Shown here: positions 7,092 through 15,435 of the stretch, piece after piece
Position numbering within the stretch: the stretch's first letter is position 1
Layout of the letters: the number at the start of each line of letters is the position of its first letter
Source of the DNA: Sphingomonas phyllosphaerae
GTDB lineage: Bacteria; Pseudomonadota; Alphaproteobacteria; Sphingomonadales; Sphingomonadaceae
DNA length: 64,000 bases
Direction: 5' to 3'
Assembly (NCBI GenBank): GCA_036946405.1
Contig: JAQIJC010000001.1
Coordinates: forward strand, 181,501 to 245,500
The notes under the pieces: model-generated
What the model was told of the DNA's origin: nothing
The model's database searches: none
The model's input: the letters and a program-made list of their open reading frames with translations, nothing else
Position numbers and translations under genes: made by a program

Positions 7092-10007
7092 TCAGAACCG
7101 GTAGGTCAGCCCCAGATAATAGTCCGTGCCGTACCGCTGATACCGCCGCACCTGCCGCGGATCGCCGTTGGTGTATTGGAAGAACTCCTGATCGGTCAGG
7201 TTCTTGGCCTGCGCGAGGATCGTCAACCCCTGCAACGCACCGCTCTGGAATTCATAGCCGATCTGCGCGTCGAGGATCGTCTCGCCCTTGGCGGTGTTCA
7301 GCTCCGGCGTCGCCGACAGCCCGCGCACCTCGGCGAGGAAGCTCGAGCGATAGCGATAGGTCGCGCGCGCCTGGAAGCCGTTCTTCTCGAAATAGGCCGT
7401 GCCGTTGAGCACCCACTTCGACAGCCCCGGCACCGTCTGCACCGTCGCGGGCGCGCTGTCATAGCGGACCGCCGAATGCGTATAGCTGCCGCTGCCGAAC
7501 AGCCCGAAGCCGTCGAGCGCGGTGGTGATCATCCGCAGCGGCAACGACGCGGTCGCCTCCGCGCCCATGATCTCGCCACGACCCGAATTGGCCGGGTTCT
7601 TGAACAGCCCGAATTGCGCGTTCTGCGACAGCACGATCGCCTGCTGCGCGGGCGTCAGCGATGACAGCAACGGCGTGAAGTCGTACAGCACGTTGTTGTT
7701 CGGATCGACATAGTCGGTCAGATGCTTGAAGTATCCCGACAGCGCCACGTAACCGCCGGCGCGGAAATACTTTTCCAGCGACAGGTCGATGTTGGTCGAC
7801 TTGTACGGGCGCAGCTCGGCATTGCCGCCGTCCGACGAGAACGGGCTGCGCAGCGGATCGGAGCCGGCGCCGACGTTGCCGGGATTGATCGCGACGTTCT
7901 GCGAGATGCGCTCCTGATCGAGCCGCGGCCGCACCATCGTCTGCGACGCGCCCATCTTGATGAAGCCGTTCGGGATCAGCTCGACCGAGAAGGTCGCGCT
8001 CGGCAGGACGTTGGTATATTTGTCGCCGCCCGACACGTCGGACAGCGTGACCACGCCGCCGTTCAGCCCCGCGATCCGGCCGTCCGAACTCTGGTCGGTA
8101 TGCACCACCTGCACGCCGATCGAGCCCTTCACCGCCTTGCCGCCGGCCTCGCCGTCGATCAGCAGCCTGGCGTAACCGGTCGTGACCTTCTCCTTCACGC
8201 CCCACACCTTGGCGAGCGACTCCGGACGGTTGTCGAACACCGGCGTCAGCAGCCCCAGCACGCCGCGCGGATCGAGCGTCAGCATCCGCGGCACGCCGAG
8301 GAAGGCGAGCGAGACCTGCTCGTCGAGCACCACGTCGCTCGGCACCGCGATCGACTGCGTCGTGCCGCTGGCGACGGTGCAGTTGCTGCCGCCGCCCGGT
8401 GGGCAGTAGAAGTAGGAGGTGAAGCGCGCCTTCTTCTCGCGCTGCGTATAGTTCCCGCCGATCTCCCAGCCCTTGACGACGCCCAGCGCACCCTGAAAAT
8501 CGCCGCTCAGGTTCGCGCGCAGCGACTTCAGGTCGTCGCTGAACTTTGGCCGGTTCTGGAAGCCGGCCTGCACCACCGCGTTGGTGCCGTTATAGCCCCA
8601 GCCGCCCGGATCGGTGATGCGGATGACGTTGGTGTCGGCGTAATCCAGCGTCGGGACGATCTGGTAGGTGCCGTTGTTCTGGCGCGTGATCGTGATCGTG
8701 TCGCGCTGCCCGGTGCCGCCATAGCCGGTGCCTGAATAGGTTTCGATCAGCTCGTCCTGCCGCGTTGCGCGCGACCAGGCGGCGTCGACGTTGAGCTGGA
8801 TCGCGTCGTTCAGCCGGACATTGTTATTCCAGCCCAGCGAGAACATGTCCGACGTGCGGTCGTTCAGGTCGTTGCGCTGCACCGTGTACTGCGGCGAGAA
8901 GGTCGCCTTGTCGACGAAGCCATCGGTGACCGTCACCGTCCCCGCGGTCGGCGCGACGTTATACGCGAGCGGGAATTCGATCCCGCGCAGCTTCTGCGTC
9001 TCGGTGAAATGCGTGTAGAGCGCGTCGAAGGTCGAGTGGAACGCATCGCTGGGCGCCCATTCTATCGTGCCGACGCCGCCATAGCGCTTGAGCATATTCG
9101 ACTGGACGTAGGGCTTTGCACCGCCCAGCACGCACGGCCCGGCCGCGTCGCCGGTGCAATTCTGCGAGAGGTTGTTGAGGTTGGGATAGCCCCATGCCTC
9201 GTAGCGGTCGTAATTGGTCGGCGATTCCTGCGCCGCGACGCCCAGCGCGATGCCGAGCGTGTCGTTGGCGAACTTGTCGACATAGGTGGCGGTGGCGCGA
9301 TAGCCCCAGCGCTCGCCATCCGGGTTGCGCTTGCCGATGCCGTTGAGCTGGCCGCGCGCCGAGACGATGAACAGCCGGTCCTTCTGGTCGAGCGGACGCA
9401 GCATCCGCAGATCGACCGTGCCCGACACGCCCGCGGCGATCAGCGACGCGTCGGCAGACTTATAGACGTTGACGTTGCTGAAGAATTCCGACGGATACTG
9501 GTCGAACTCGACGCCGCGGTTGTCGCCGACCGTCACCTGCTCGCGACCGTTGAGCAGCGTGGTCGAGAAATCGGGGCCGAGCCCGCGGATCGACAGGCTC
9601 TGGTCGCGCCCCTCGACGCGCTGCGCGGTGACGCCCGGCAGCCGCGCGAGCGAGTCGGCGATCGACACGTCGGGCAGCTTGCCGACATCCTCGGCCGACA
9701 CCGAGTCGACGATCAGCGTCGAACGGCGCTTGATGTCTGCCGACTTGGCGAGGCTGGCGCGGATGCCGGTGACGACGATCTCGTCCGCGCCGGTCGCTGT
9801 CGGATCGGGATTGGCGTTGGCATCGGGGGTCGGGTCGGCGGCGGGCGCGGGCTGCGTCGCGGTGACCTTGGCGGTCGGGTTGCCGGTCGGCGCATCCGCC
9901 TGCGGCGTCGCTTCCTGCGCCAGCGCCGGGGTGGCGATCAGCAATGCCAGCGCGCTGGCACCGGCCCAGCGGCGACGCGCGATCGGCATAAGAGACAGGC
10001 CGTTCAT
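7092..10007 (-). CDS. TonB-dependent outer-membrane receptor, MalA-like
   Basis: The 971-residue protein has a signal peptide ending near residue 30 (LLIATPALAQ), a Pro/Asp/Asn/Thr-rich linker (about 35-73) and a TonB box (DEIVVTGIRASL, 75-86). The plug domain includes SIRGLGPDFSTTLLNG, and a 22-strand barrel ends in the terminal phenylalanine of LGLTYRF. It belongs to the large oligosaccharide receptors whose model is Caulobacter MalA, and its setting beside amylase, glucosidase and a sugar transporter supports maltodextrin uptake. A GGAGG ribosome-binding site precedes the ATG. The upstream region carries the same 12-base motif found at the amylase promoter. Confidence 0.92.
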   Translation of the reverse strand: MNGLSLMPIARRRWAGASALALLIATPALAQEATPQADAPTGNPTAKVTATQPAPAADPTPDANANPDPTATGADEIVVTGIRASLAKSADIKRRSTLIVDSVSAEDVGKLPDVSIADSLARLPGVTAQRVEGRDQSLSIRGLGPDFSTTLLNGREQVTVGDNRGVEFDQYPSEFFSNVNVYKSADASLIAAGVSGTVDLRMLRPLDQKDRLFIVSARGQLNGIGKRNPDGERWGYRATATYVDKFANDTLGIALGVAAQESPTNYDRYEAWGYPNLNNLSQNCTGDAAGPCVLGGAKPYVQSNMLKRYGGVGTIEWAPSDAFHSTFDALYTHFTETQKLRGIEFPLAYNVAPTAGTVTVTDGFVDKATFSPQYTVQRNDLNDRTSDMFSLGWNNNVRLNDAIQLNVDAAWSRATRQDELIETYSGTGYGGTGQRDTITITRQNNGTYQIVPTLDYADTNVIRITDPGGWGYNGTNAVVQAGFQNRPKFSDDLKSLRANLSGDFQGALGVVKGWEIGGNYTQREKKARFTSYFYCPPGGGSNCTVASGTTQSIAVPSDVVLDEQVSLAFLGVPRMLTLDPRGVLGLLTPVFDNRPESLAKVWGVKEKVTTGYARLLIDGEAGGKAVKGSIGVQVVHTDQSSDGRIAGLNGGVVTLSDVSGGDKYTNVLPSATFSVELIPNGFIKMGASQTMVRPRLDQERISQNVAINPGNVGAGSDPLRSPFSSDGGNAELRPYKSTNIDLSLEKYFRAGGYVALSGYFKHLTDYVDPNNNVLYDFTPLLSSLTPAQQAIVLSQNAQFGLFKNPANSGRGEIMGAEATASLPLRMITTALDGFGLFGSGSYTHSAVRYDSAPATVQTVPGLSKWVLNGTAYFEKNGFQARATYRYRSSFLAEVRGLSATPELNTAKGETILDAQIGYEFQSGALQGLTILAQAKNLTDQEFFQYTNGDPRQVRRYQRYGTDYYLGLTYRF

Positions 10008-10111
10008 GTGGAAATCCTCCCCTGCTCCCGGCGTCCGCGTTCCTGCGGACGATCCTCGGGTGTCATGGGCGGCGAAGTAGGCGGCGCGGCGGGCGCGTCA
10101 CAAGGAAGCCA

Positions 10112-10123
10112 CATACGTATTCA
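10112..10123. promoter_or_regulatory. Candidate LacI-family operator, site 2
   Basis: This is an exact copy of CATACGTATTCA, in the same orientation as at 5908-5919, 105 bases upstream of the TonB receptor start. Shared spacing and core suggest a small regulon controlled by the LacI regulator between the two sites. Confidence 0.6.
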
Positions 10124-10160
10124 GCGTTATGCTGGAGCTGTGTGGCTTTAGCTGCGACTT

Positions 10161-10269
10161 CTCCGTTCGTCCTGAGGAGGGGCTGAGCTTGTCGAAGTCC
10201 CGTCTCGAAGGGCGCTTCGAGACGGCATTTCGACTTCGCTCAATGCCTCCTCAGCACGAACGGGGGAGA
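10161..10269. repeat. Palindromic repeat, family A copy 3, enlarged
   Basis: The outer arms CTGAGGAGG and CCTCCTCAG are flanked by CGTTCGT and ACGAACG. An additional perfect inner hairpin GTCTCGAAG-GGCG-CTTCGAGAC is present, with GCTTGTCGAAGT to its left. It lies between the receptor promoter and the end of glnD. It is larger than copies 1 and 2 and looks like a family A element with extra inverted sequence. Confidence 0.75.
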
Positions 10270-10283
10270 CTGGAAGACGACGC

Positions 10284-13025
10284 CTAAGCCGCCTCCTCCT
10301 GCGGCGCCCCCGACGCCGCGGCCAGCAGGCGCTTCTCCAGCGTCCGCACGCGCGTGGTCGACGCGATCTTGTCCCCGGTCAGATCGGTCAAATAGAAAAC
10401 GTCGACCGCGCGCTCGCCATAGGTGGCGACATGCGCCGAGTGGATCGTCACTTTCGACAGGAACAGCGCATAGGCGAGCTGGTTGAGCAGCGCCGGCCGG
10501 TCGCGCGCCGCAACCTCGACCACGGTGAAGCGGTTCGATGCCTTGTTGTCGACCAGTACGTTGGGCTCGATCCGGAACGCATCGGCACGCGCGCGCGGCA
10601 GCGGCTTGGCCTTCAGCCGATCGGTCAGCTTGCCGCGCCCGGCCAGCGCATCCTCGATTGCGGTCTTGAGCCGGGTCAACTGCCCCGCCTCGTCGAACGG
10701 CCGCCCGAGCGGGTCCTGCACGAGGAAATTGTCGAGCGCCATGCCATCGCGCGTGGTGTGGATGCGCGCGTCGATGATGTTGCCGCCCGCGACGTGAATG
10801 GCGCCGGCGATGCGGCTGAACAGCCCCGGATGGTCGGCGGCATAGACCGTCACCAGCGTCGCACCGCGCTCGGGATAAACCTGTGCGTCGATCGCCAGTT
10901 GCACGTCGCCGGTCTGCGTCACGAACGCGGCATTGTGCGCCAGCACGTCGTCCGGCTCGGCGATCCAGTAAGGTTCCGGCAGGCGCCGCACGTAGCCCGC
11001 CAGCGTCTCGGCATTCCATTGCAGCGCGGTGCGCAGCGCCTCCTGCTTGGCGACCACACGCTCGCCGCGCCCCTTCTGCTTGTGCCCGAGCCGCAACACT
11101 TCCTCGGCACGATCGTAGAGGTCGCCGAGCAACTGCCCCTTCCAGCCGTTCCACGTTCCCGGCCCGACCGCGCGGATATCGACGACGGTCAGCACCAGCA
11201 GCAACCGCAGCCGCTCGGGGCTCTGCACCACTTCGGTGAAGTCGAGGATCGTCTTGAAATCGGTCAGGTCGCGGCGGAACGCGGTCGAACTCATCAAAAG
11301 ATGGTGCCGCACCAGCCATGCGACCGTCTCGGTCTCCGCCGGGGTCAGCCCGAAGCGCGGGCACAGCCGCTCCGCGACCTCCGCGCCGAGGATCGAATGA
11401 TCGCCGCCGCGACCCTTGGCAATATCGTGGAGCAGCACCGCGACGTACAGCACGCGCCGCGACACGATCTGCGCCATGATCTCGCTGGGCAGCGGGTGAT
11501 CGTCGGCAAGTGCCCCCGCCTCCATCCGCGCAAGCAGCCCGATCGCGCGGATCGTATGCTCGTCGACGGTGTAATGGTGGTACATGTCGAATTGCATCTG
11601 CGCGACGATCCGCGCCCAGTCGGGCACGAACCGCCCAAGCACGCCGGTCTCGTTCATCCAGCGCAGCGGCAATTCGGGATCATGTGCGCCCGCGAGCAGG
11701 TCGAGGAAGCGCGCGTTGGCGTGCGCGTCACGCCGCACTGCGGTGACCAGCCGCGCGTCGCGCGTCGCGCAGCGCAAGGCGAGCGGGTGGATCTCCATCC
11801 CCTGTTCGGCGGCGAGCGCGAAGATCTCCACCAGCCGCCGCGGGTCCTGCTGGAAGAAATCGTCGGACGGCAGCGCGATCCGCCCACCGTCATTGGCGAA
11901 CCCCTCCAGCTTGCGCGGCGTCCGCGCCATCTTGAGCCCCAATCGCCGGCGGCGCGAGAAACGCTCGTCCATATGCGCGAGGAACAGCCCGGTCAGCGAT
12001 CCAACCGTGCGCGCCTGCAGGAAATAGAATTGCATGAAGCGCTCGACCGCCGGCTTGCCGGGCCGGTCGGCGTAATGCATCCGCTGCGCGATCTCGCGCT
12101 GGTAGTCGAAGGTCAGCCGATCCTCGGCGCGCCCCGCGATCAGATGCAGGTGGCAGCGTACCGCCCACAGGAAATTGTCGGCGCGGTGGAAGAGGCGATA
12201 TTCCTCGCGGGTGAACAGCCCAACCGCGACCAGCTCGTTCGAGCGCTGCACCTGATAGGTATATTTGCCGATCCAGAACAAGGCGTGGAGATCGCGCAGC
12301 CCGCCCTTGCCCTCCTTGATATTGGGTTCGACGACGTAACGCGTGTCGCCCATTCGGACATGGCGCGCGTCCCGCTCGGCAAGCTTGTCGGCGGCGAACT
12401 GCCGCTCGGTCCCGCGGCGCACGTCGTCGTGGAAGCGCCGCGACGCCTCGTCGTACAGATCCTCGTCGCCCCAGACGTAGCGCCCTTCGAGCAAGGCGGT
12501 GCGCACCGTCACATCGGCCTTCGCCTGCCGCACCATCTCGTCGAGCGAGCGGCTCGAATGGCCGATCTTCAGCCCGAGATCCCACAGCGCATAGAGCATC
12601 GATTCGATGGCCTGCTCGGCCCAGGGCGTCTGCTTGCCGGGGGTGAGGAAGCCGATGTCGACGTCGGAAAAGGGCGCCATCTCGCCGCGCCCGTACCCGC
12701 CGACCGCCAGCAGCAGCAGCCGCTCGCCGGTGGTCGGGTTGGCGAGCGGGTACAGCCGCTGCGTCGTGAAGTCGGCGAGCACGCGCAGCAACTGGTCGAC
12801 CAGATACGCCTGCGCATTCGCCGCCTCGATCCCGCGCGACGGATTGGCGGTCAGCCGCCGCGCGATCTCCGCGCGCCCGGCTTCAAGCGCGCTCTTGAGC
12901 AACAGGCTGACCTGATGGCGCAGCGCTGAAGTGTCCTTGCCGGTCGCGGCGGCGACCTGCTCGGCGAGCAGGCGCCGGTCAACGATCGCGCGGCGATTGG
13001 GGAGGTGGTCGAAACGGCCGATCAT
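10284..13025 (-). CDS. glnD: Bifunctional PII uridylyltransferase / uridylyl-removing enzyme
   Basis: The 913-residue protein senses glutamine and adds UMP to, or removes it from, PII proteins. The nucleotidyltransferase signature AVGGYGRGEMAPFSDVDIGF sits at 107-126, with Asp121 and Asp123 as metal ligands. The HD hydrolase domain contains LLHDIAKGRGGDHS (about 530). Two ACT domains follow at about 725-800 and 840-900, the first with VTVYAADHPGLFSRIAGA. Length and domain order match the family. It stands alone, without glnB or glnA nearby. Strong codon bias gives a long antisense open frame that is not a gene. Confidence 0.97.
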   Translation of the reverse strand: MIGRFDHLPNRRAIVDRRLLAEQVAAATGKDTSALRHQVSLLLKSALEAGRAEIARRLTANPSRGIEAANAQAYLVDQLLRVLADFTTQRLYPLANPTTGERLLLLAVGGYGRGEMAPFSDVDIGFLTPGKQTPWAEQAIESMLYALWDLGLKIGHSSRSLDEMVRQAKADVTVRTALLEGRYVWGDEDLYDEASRRFHDDVRRGTERQFAADKLAERDARHVRMGDTRYVVEPNIKEGKGGLRDLHALFWIGKYTYQVQRSNELVAVGLFTREEYRLFHRADNFLWAVRCHLHLIAGRAEDRLTFDYQREIAQRMHYADRPGKPAVERFMQFYFLQARTVGSLTGLFLAHMDERFSRRRRLGLKMARTPRKLEGFANDGGRIALPSDDFFQQDPRRLVEIFALAAEQGMEIHPLALRCATRDARLVTAVRRDAHANARFLDLLAGAHDPELPLRWMNETGVLGRFVPDWARIVAQMQFDMYHHYTVDEHTIRAIGLLARMEAGALADDHPLPSEIMAQIVSRRVLYVAVLLHDIAKGRGGDHSILGAEVAERLCPRFGLTPAETETVAWLVRHHLLMSSTAFRRDLTDFKTILDFTEVVQSPERLRLLLVLTVVDIRAVGPGTWNGWKGQLLGDLYDRAEEVLRLGHKQKGRGERVVAKQEALRTALQWNAETLAGYVRRLPEPYWIAEPDDVLAHNAAFVTQTGDVQLAIDAQVYPERGATLVTVYAADHPGLFSRIAGAIHVAGGNIIDARIHTTRDGMALDNFLVQDPLGRPFDEAGQLTRLKTAIEDALAGRGKLTDRLKAKPLPRARADAFRIEPNVLVDNKASNRFTVVEVAARDRPALLNQLAYALFLSKVTIHSAHVATYGERAVDVFYLTDLTGDKIASTTRVRTLEKRLLAAASGAPQEEAA

Positions 13026-13141
13026 GTGGGGCGAGATAGCGGGTCGAGGTTAACGCGTCGCGTGTTTTGAGGAACCGATTGATGACTCCGACTGGCCATC
13101 GTTGATGGTGAGCTTTCCCGTTTCCTCATTTCAGGGTGTGC

Positions 13142-13180
13142 GTTTCGGGAAAGTGCATTCGGGAACAGGTTTCGGGAAAG
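13142..13180. repeat. Three tandem TTCGGGAA near-repeats
   Basis: TTCGGGAA occurs at 13144-13151, 13158-13165 and 13171-13178, spaced 14 and 13 bases. An inverted copy TTTCCCG precedes at 13114-13120 and a palindrome TTCCCAAACGGGAA follows near 13238. The cluster lies in the 287-base gap between glnD and the DUF2867 gene, which holds no convincing gene. Such iterations can be protein-binding sites; the binder is unknown. Confidence 0.55.
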
Positions 13181-13312
13181 CAGAGCCCACAGGCGACCGT
13201 CAGCGCAATCGGCGCGGCGGGATTCCCGTCATTCCTTCCCAAACGGGAACGATGGACGCGCAGATGAAGGCGGTTCTTTGCGGCTCTCATCGACCGGGTG
13301 TAACCCCATTGC

Positions 13313-13834
13313 ATGACTTCCAGCACGATCGTGACCGAGCAGAGTCCGCCCATGCAAAGCCGCCTTTCCGATTGGTACGGGCATGCGGATTTGGTCGACT
13401 CATTTGCCGTGCAGATTCCTCAAGACGCAGGGACAAATATCAGGTCGATCGCGCAGGCGATCCTTGGTCAGCCGACACCGTGGTTTAAGGTGCTGCTGTC
13501 AACCCGGGACCGAGTTGTTCGCCTGTTCGGGTTGCAGACCTCTGCCCAGCTTCGCGACGCAAATGCCGAAGGAGATCGGATCGACTTCTTCCCAATCCTC
13601 TCAGCCGATGATGACGAATTGATTTTGGGCGAAGACGACCAGCACCTGAATTTCCGAATTTCGCTGTTACTCCAAAGGGGCGCAAGCGGCTCCGGTCTGG
13701 TTTCTGCAACCACGGTGGTCCGATGTAACAACCGCCTCGGGCGCATCTACCTTGCTGCGATCAAGCCGTTTCATCGGGTGGTGGTCCGGTCCAATCTCCA
13801 GCGCGCTGCCAAAACCGGGTTCGTAGTCCGCTAA
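13313..13834 (+). CDS. DUF2867-family protein
   Basis: This 173-residue protein matches my recollection of DUF2867. Features are an N-terminal [12 protein letters not shown] strand, then [19 protein letters not shown] (about 55-73), and a C-terminal beta-rich half ending [18 protein letters not shown]. No catalytic motif is evident and the function is unknown. An alternative start lies 13 codons inside ([10 protein letters not shown]). Codon use is less GC-biased than in neighbouring genes, which with the two following genes suggests a possible acquired segment. It is convergent with the esterase gene. Confidence 0.75.
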   Translation: MTSSTIVTEQSPPMQSRLSDWYGHADLVDSFAVQIPQDAGTNIRSIAQAILGQPTPWFKVLLSTRDRVVRLFGLQTSAQLRDANAEGDRIDFFPILSADDDELILGEDDQHLNFRISLLLQRGASGSGLVSATTVVRCNNRLGRIYLAAIKPFHRVVVRSNLQRAAKTGFVVR

Positions 13835-13883
13835 AGCACCGACATTCCCATTTCTTGATCCGAATGAGAATACGCTGTGTGGC

Positions 13884-14642
13884 CTATGGCGCGTTAAAGG
13901 CGTGCTGAACCGCCGGTAGAATGGCTTCTGCCAGCTTTCGATGATCGGCTTCCGACAGATGGAGGCCATCAGCGCCATGCACGGCACCCCCGATCGCCGC
14001 AGCTGCGTCAAACACGGGAATGCGTGCGGCGTCGGCGGCTTCCTTGAACGCTACTGCGAACCCCGCCGACTTGTCACGGCCGCCAGCATAGCGCCGTTTC
14101 CACTCTTCGACGGGCATCCGTCCGATCCGAACCGGAGACACGATCAGAACTTTCGGTGCCGGATAGGTGGTGCCGATGCCACCGGACGATGCCTGGACCA
14201 TTCGGGCGAGAGCTACAGCCGCATCGGCGACCTGACGAGGGGATCGCTGGTATCGGGCTTGAAGATCGTTGGTGCCGAGCATGATGACCACCAGATCGAT
14301 CGGCATGTTCGCAGCGATCGAGGCAGGTAGGTGCTTCGCACCATTGAAGGTGTCGGGCCGGATGATGCTATCCGGCCAGTCTTCCCCGTCGAGGTCGGTA
14401 GTGCGAAGGTTAAGGCCGTCTTCGACCACAACATAACCAGAGCCAAGCTGGCGCTGGAGAATGCCAGTCCATCGTCGGTCGGCAGGGAAGCGATGCGTTG
14501 GCTCGCCGTCGCTTCGCGCCTCATAGCCCCAGGTATTACTGTCGCCATAGATCAGGATGCGACGTGGATCGGCGTGAGCGATGCTCGCGCCCATCGTGGC
14601 ACATGCAAGCCCTGACAGGGCGATGACGGCTCTGCGTAGCAT
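13884..14642 (-). CDS. Exported SGNH/GDSL hydrolase
   Basis: The 252-residue protein has a signal peptide (cleavage near IAHADP, residue about 24), so it is probably periplasmic or secreted. It has the SGNH blocks: GDSNTWGY with the catalytic Ser (about 34), a Gly/Asn block VIMLGTNDLQ (about 119-128), and DGLHLSEADH near the C-terminus supplying Asp and His. From memory it resembles arylesterase/lipase-like members such as those next to regulators in proteobacteria. The substrate is not known. It is divergent from a TetR regulator that probably controls it. Confidence 0.85.
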   Translation of the reverse strand: MLRRAVIALSGLACATMGASIAHADPRRILIYGDSNTWGYEARSDGEPTHRFPADRRWTGILQRQLGSGYVVVEDGLNLRTTDLDGEDWPDSIIRPDTFNGAKHLPASIAANMPIDLVVIMLGTNDLQARYQRSPRQVADAAVALARMVQASSGGIGTTYPAPKVLIVSPVRIGRMPVEEWKRRYAGGRDKSAGFAVAFKEAADAARIPVFDAAAAIGGAVHGADGLHLSEADHRKLAEAILPAVQHAFNAP

Positions 14643-14667
14643 CGATAGTCCTTTTTGCAGTGATCGT

Positions 14668-14713
14668 TACAATATCAGACTGTTTGCCACTCGCATGTCA
14701 ATCGAATATTGTA
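14668..14713. promoter_or_regulatory. Inverted repeat in the esterase/TetR divergent promoter
   Basis: TACAATAT (14668-14675) and ATATTGTA (14706-14713) are perfect inverted copies 30 bases apart. Each also resembles a -10 element on its own strand. The pair lies between the divergent starts and is a plausible TetR operator or paired promoter region. Confidence 0.5.
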
Positions 14714-14722
14714 GCAACTGCT

Positions 14723-15355
14723 ATGGAAGGGGCTTCCACTCCCGATTGCCGCCGTCGCGGCCGTCCTCGCCAGTTCGACCGTGACCAAGCCATCGCGACG
14801 GCGCTGACGATGTTCAAGGAGCGCGGCTATGAGGGCACGTCGATCGCGCATCTCACTGCCGCGATCGGCGTGTCCGCCACCAGCCTTTACGGCGTCTTTC
14901 CAAGCAAGGAGGCGCTGTTCGAAGAAGCTGTCGCACTCTACCAGCGCACCGAGGGCGCGTTCGCCGCGATGGCCCTGGATCGTGCGAAAACAGCGTTCGG
15001 GGCGGTCAGCGACCTTCTGATGGGAGCAGCCGCCAACTACACGGGGGACGATCAGGCCAACGGGTGCTTCGTTTCGCTGGGCGTTCTGAGCTGCGGCGTC
15101 GAACATCGCGAGATCGCCGGCAGGATGACGGCTCGACGCATTGCTGCGCGCGACGCGATCAAAGCTCGCCTAAATCGCGGGAAGGATTTTGGGGAGTTGA
15201 TGCCCACCACAGATACTGATGCGCTGTCAGCATTCTATGCCGCTACGCTGCAAGGCATGTCGGTCCAAGCTCGCGATGGCGCTTCCCGCTACCAGCTTGA
15301 GCAGATTGCACGAATCGCACTGATGCCGTTGGATAGTTGTCGTACACAGCGGTGA
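14723..15355 (+). CDS. TetR-family transcriptional regulator
   Basis: The 210-residue protein begins MEGASTPDCRRRGRPRQFDR. The TetR helix-turn-helix lies at about 17-63 (ALTMFKERGYEGTSIAHLTA, then IGVSATSLYGVFPSKEALF). The ligand domain contains NGCFVSLGVLSCGVEHREI, a pattern common in regulators of the AcrR/YcdC-like subgroup. The start at 14723 is preferred over the ATG at 14660 because the longer form would run through the inverted repeat and adds no conserved sequence. It is divergent from the SGNH hydrolase and probably represses it. Confidence 0.85.
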   Translation: MEGASTPDCRRRGRPRQFDRDQAIATALTMFKERGYEGTSIAHLTAAIGVSATSLYGVFPSKEALFEEAVALYQRTEGAFAAMALDRAKTAFGAVSDLLMGAAANYTGDDQANGCFVSLGVLSCGVEHREIAGRMTARRIAARDAIKARLNRGKDFGELMPTTDTDALSAFYAATLQGMSVQARDGASRYQLEQIARIALMPLDSCRTQR

Positions 15356-15435
15356 GCGAGCTTATCGATCGCGTCACCCGACCGGGTTTTGAGAACGCTT
15401 TGGCTTTCCCGATATTCGATCCTAATTGAGAAGCC

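Noticed and set aside
10431..12929. Open frame of 832 codons antisense to glnD
   Set aside because: It is a shadow of glnD codon bias, with no domain or ribosome-binding site, while glnD has all its motifs.
13102..13488. 128-codon frame between glnD and the DUF2867 gene
   Set aside because: It overlaps the better supported DUF2867 gene in another frame, runs through the TTCGGGAA cluster, and has no recognisable pattern.
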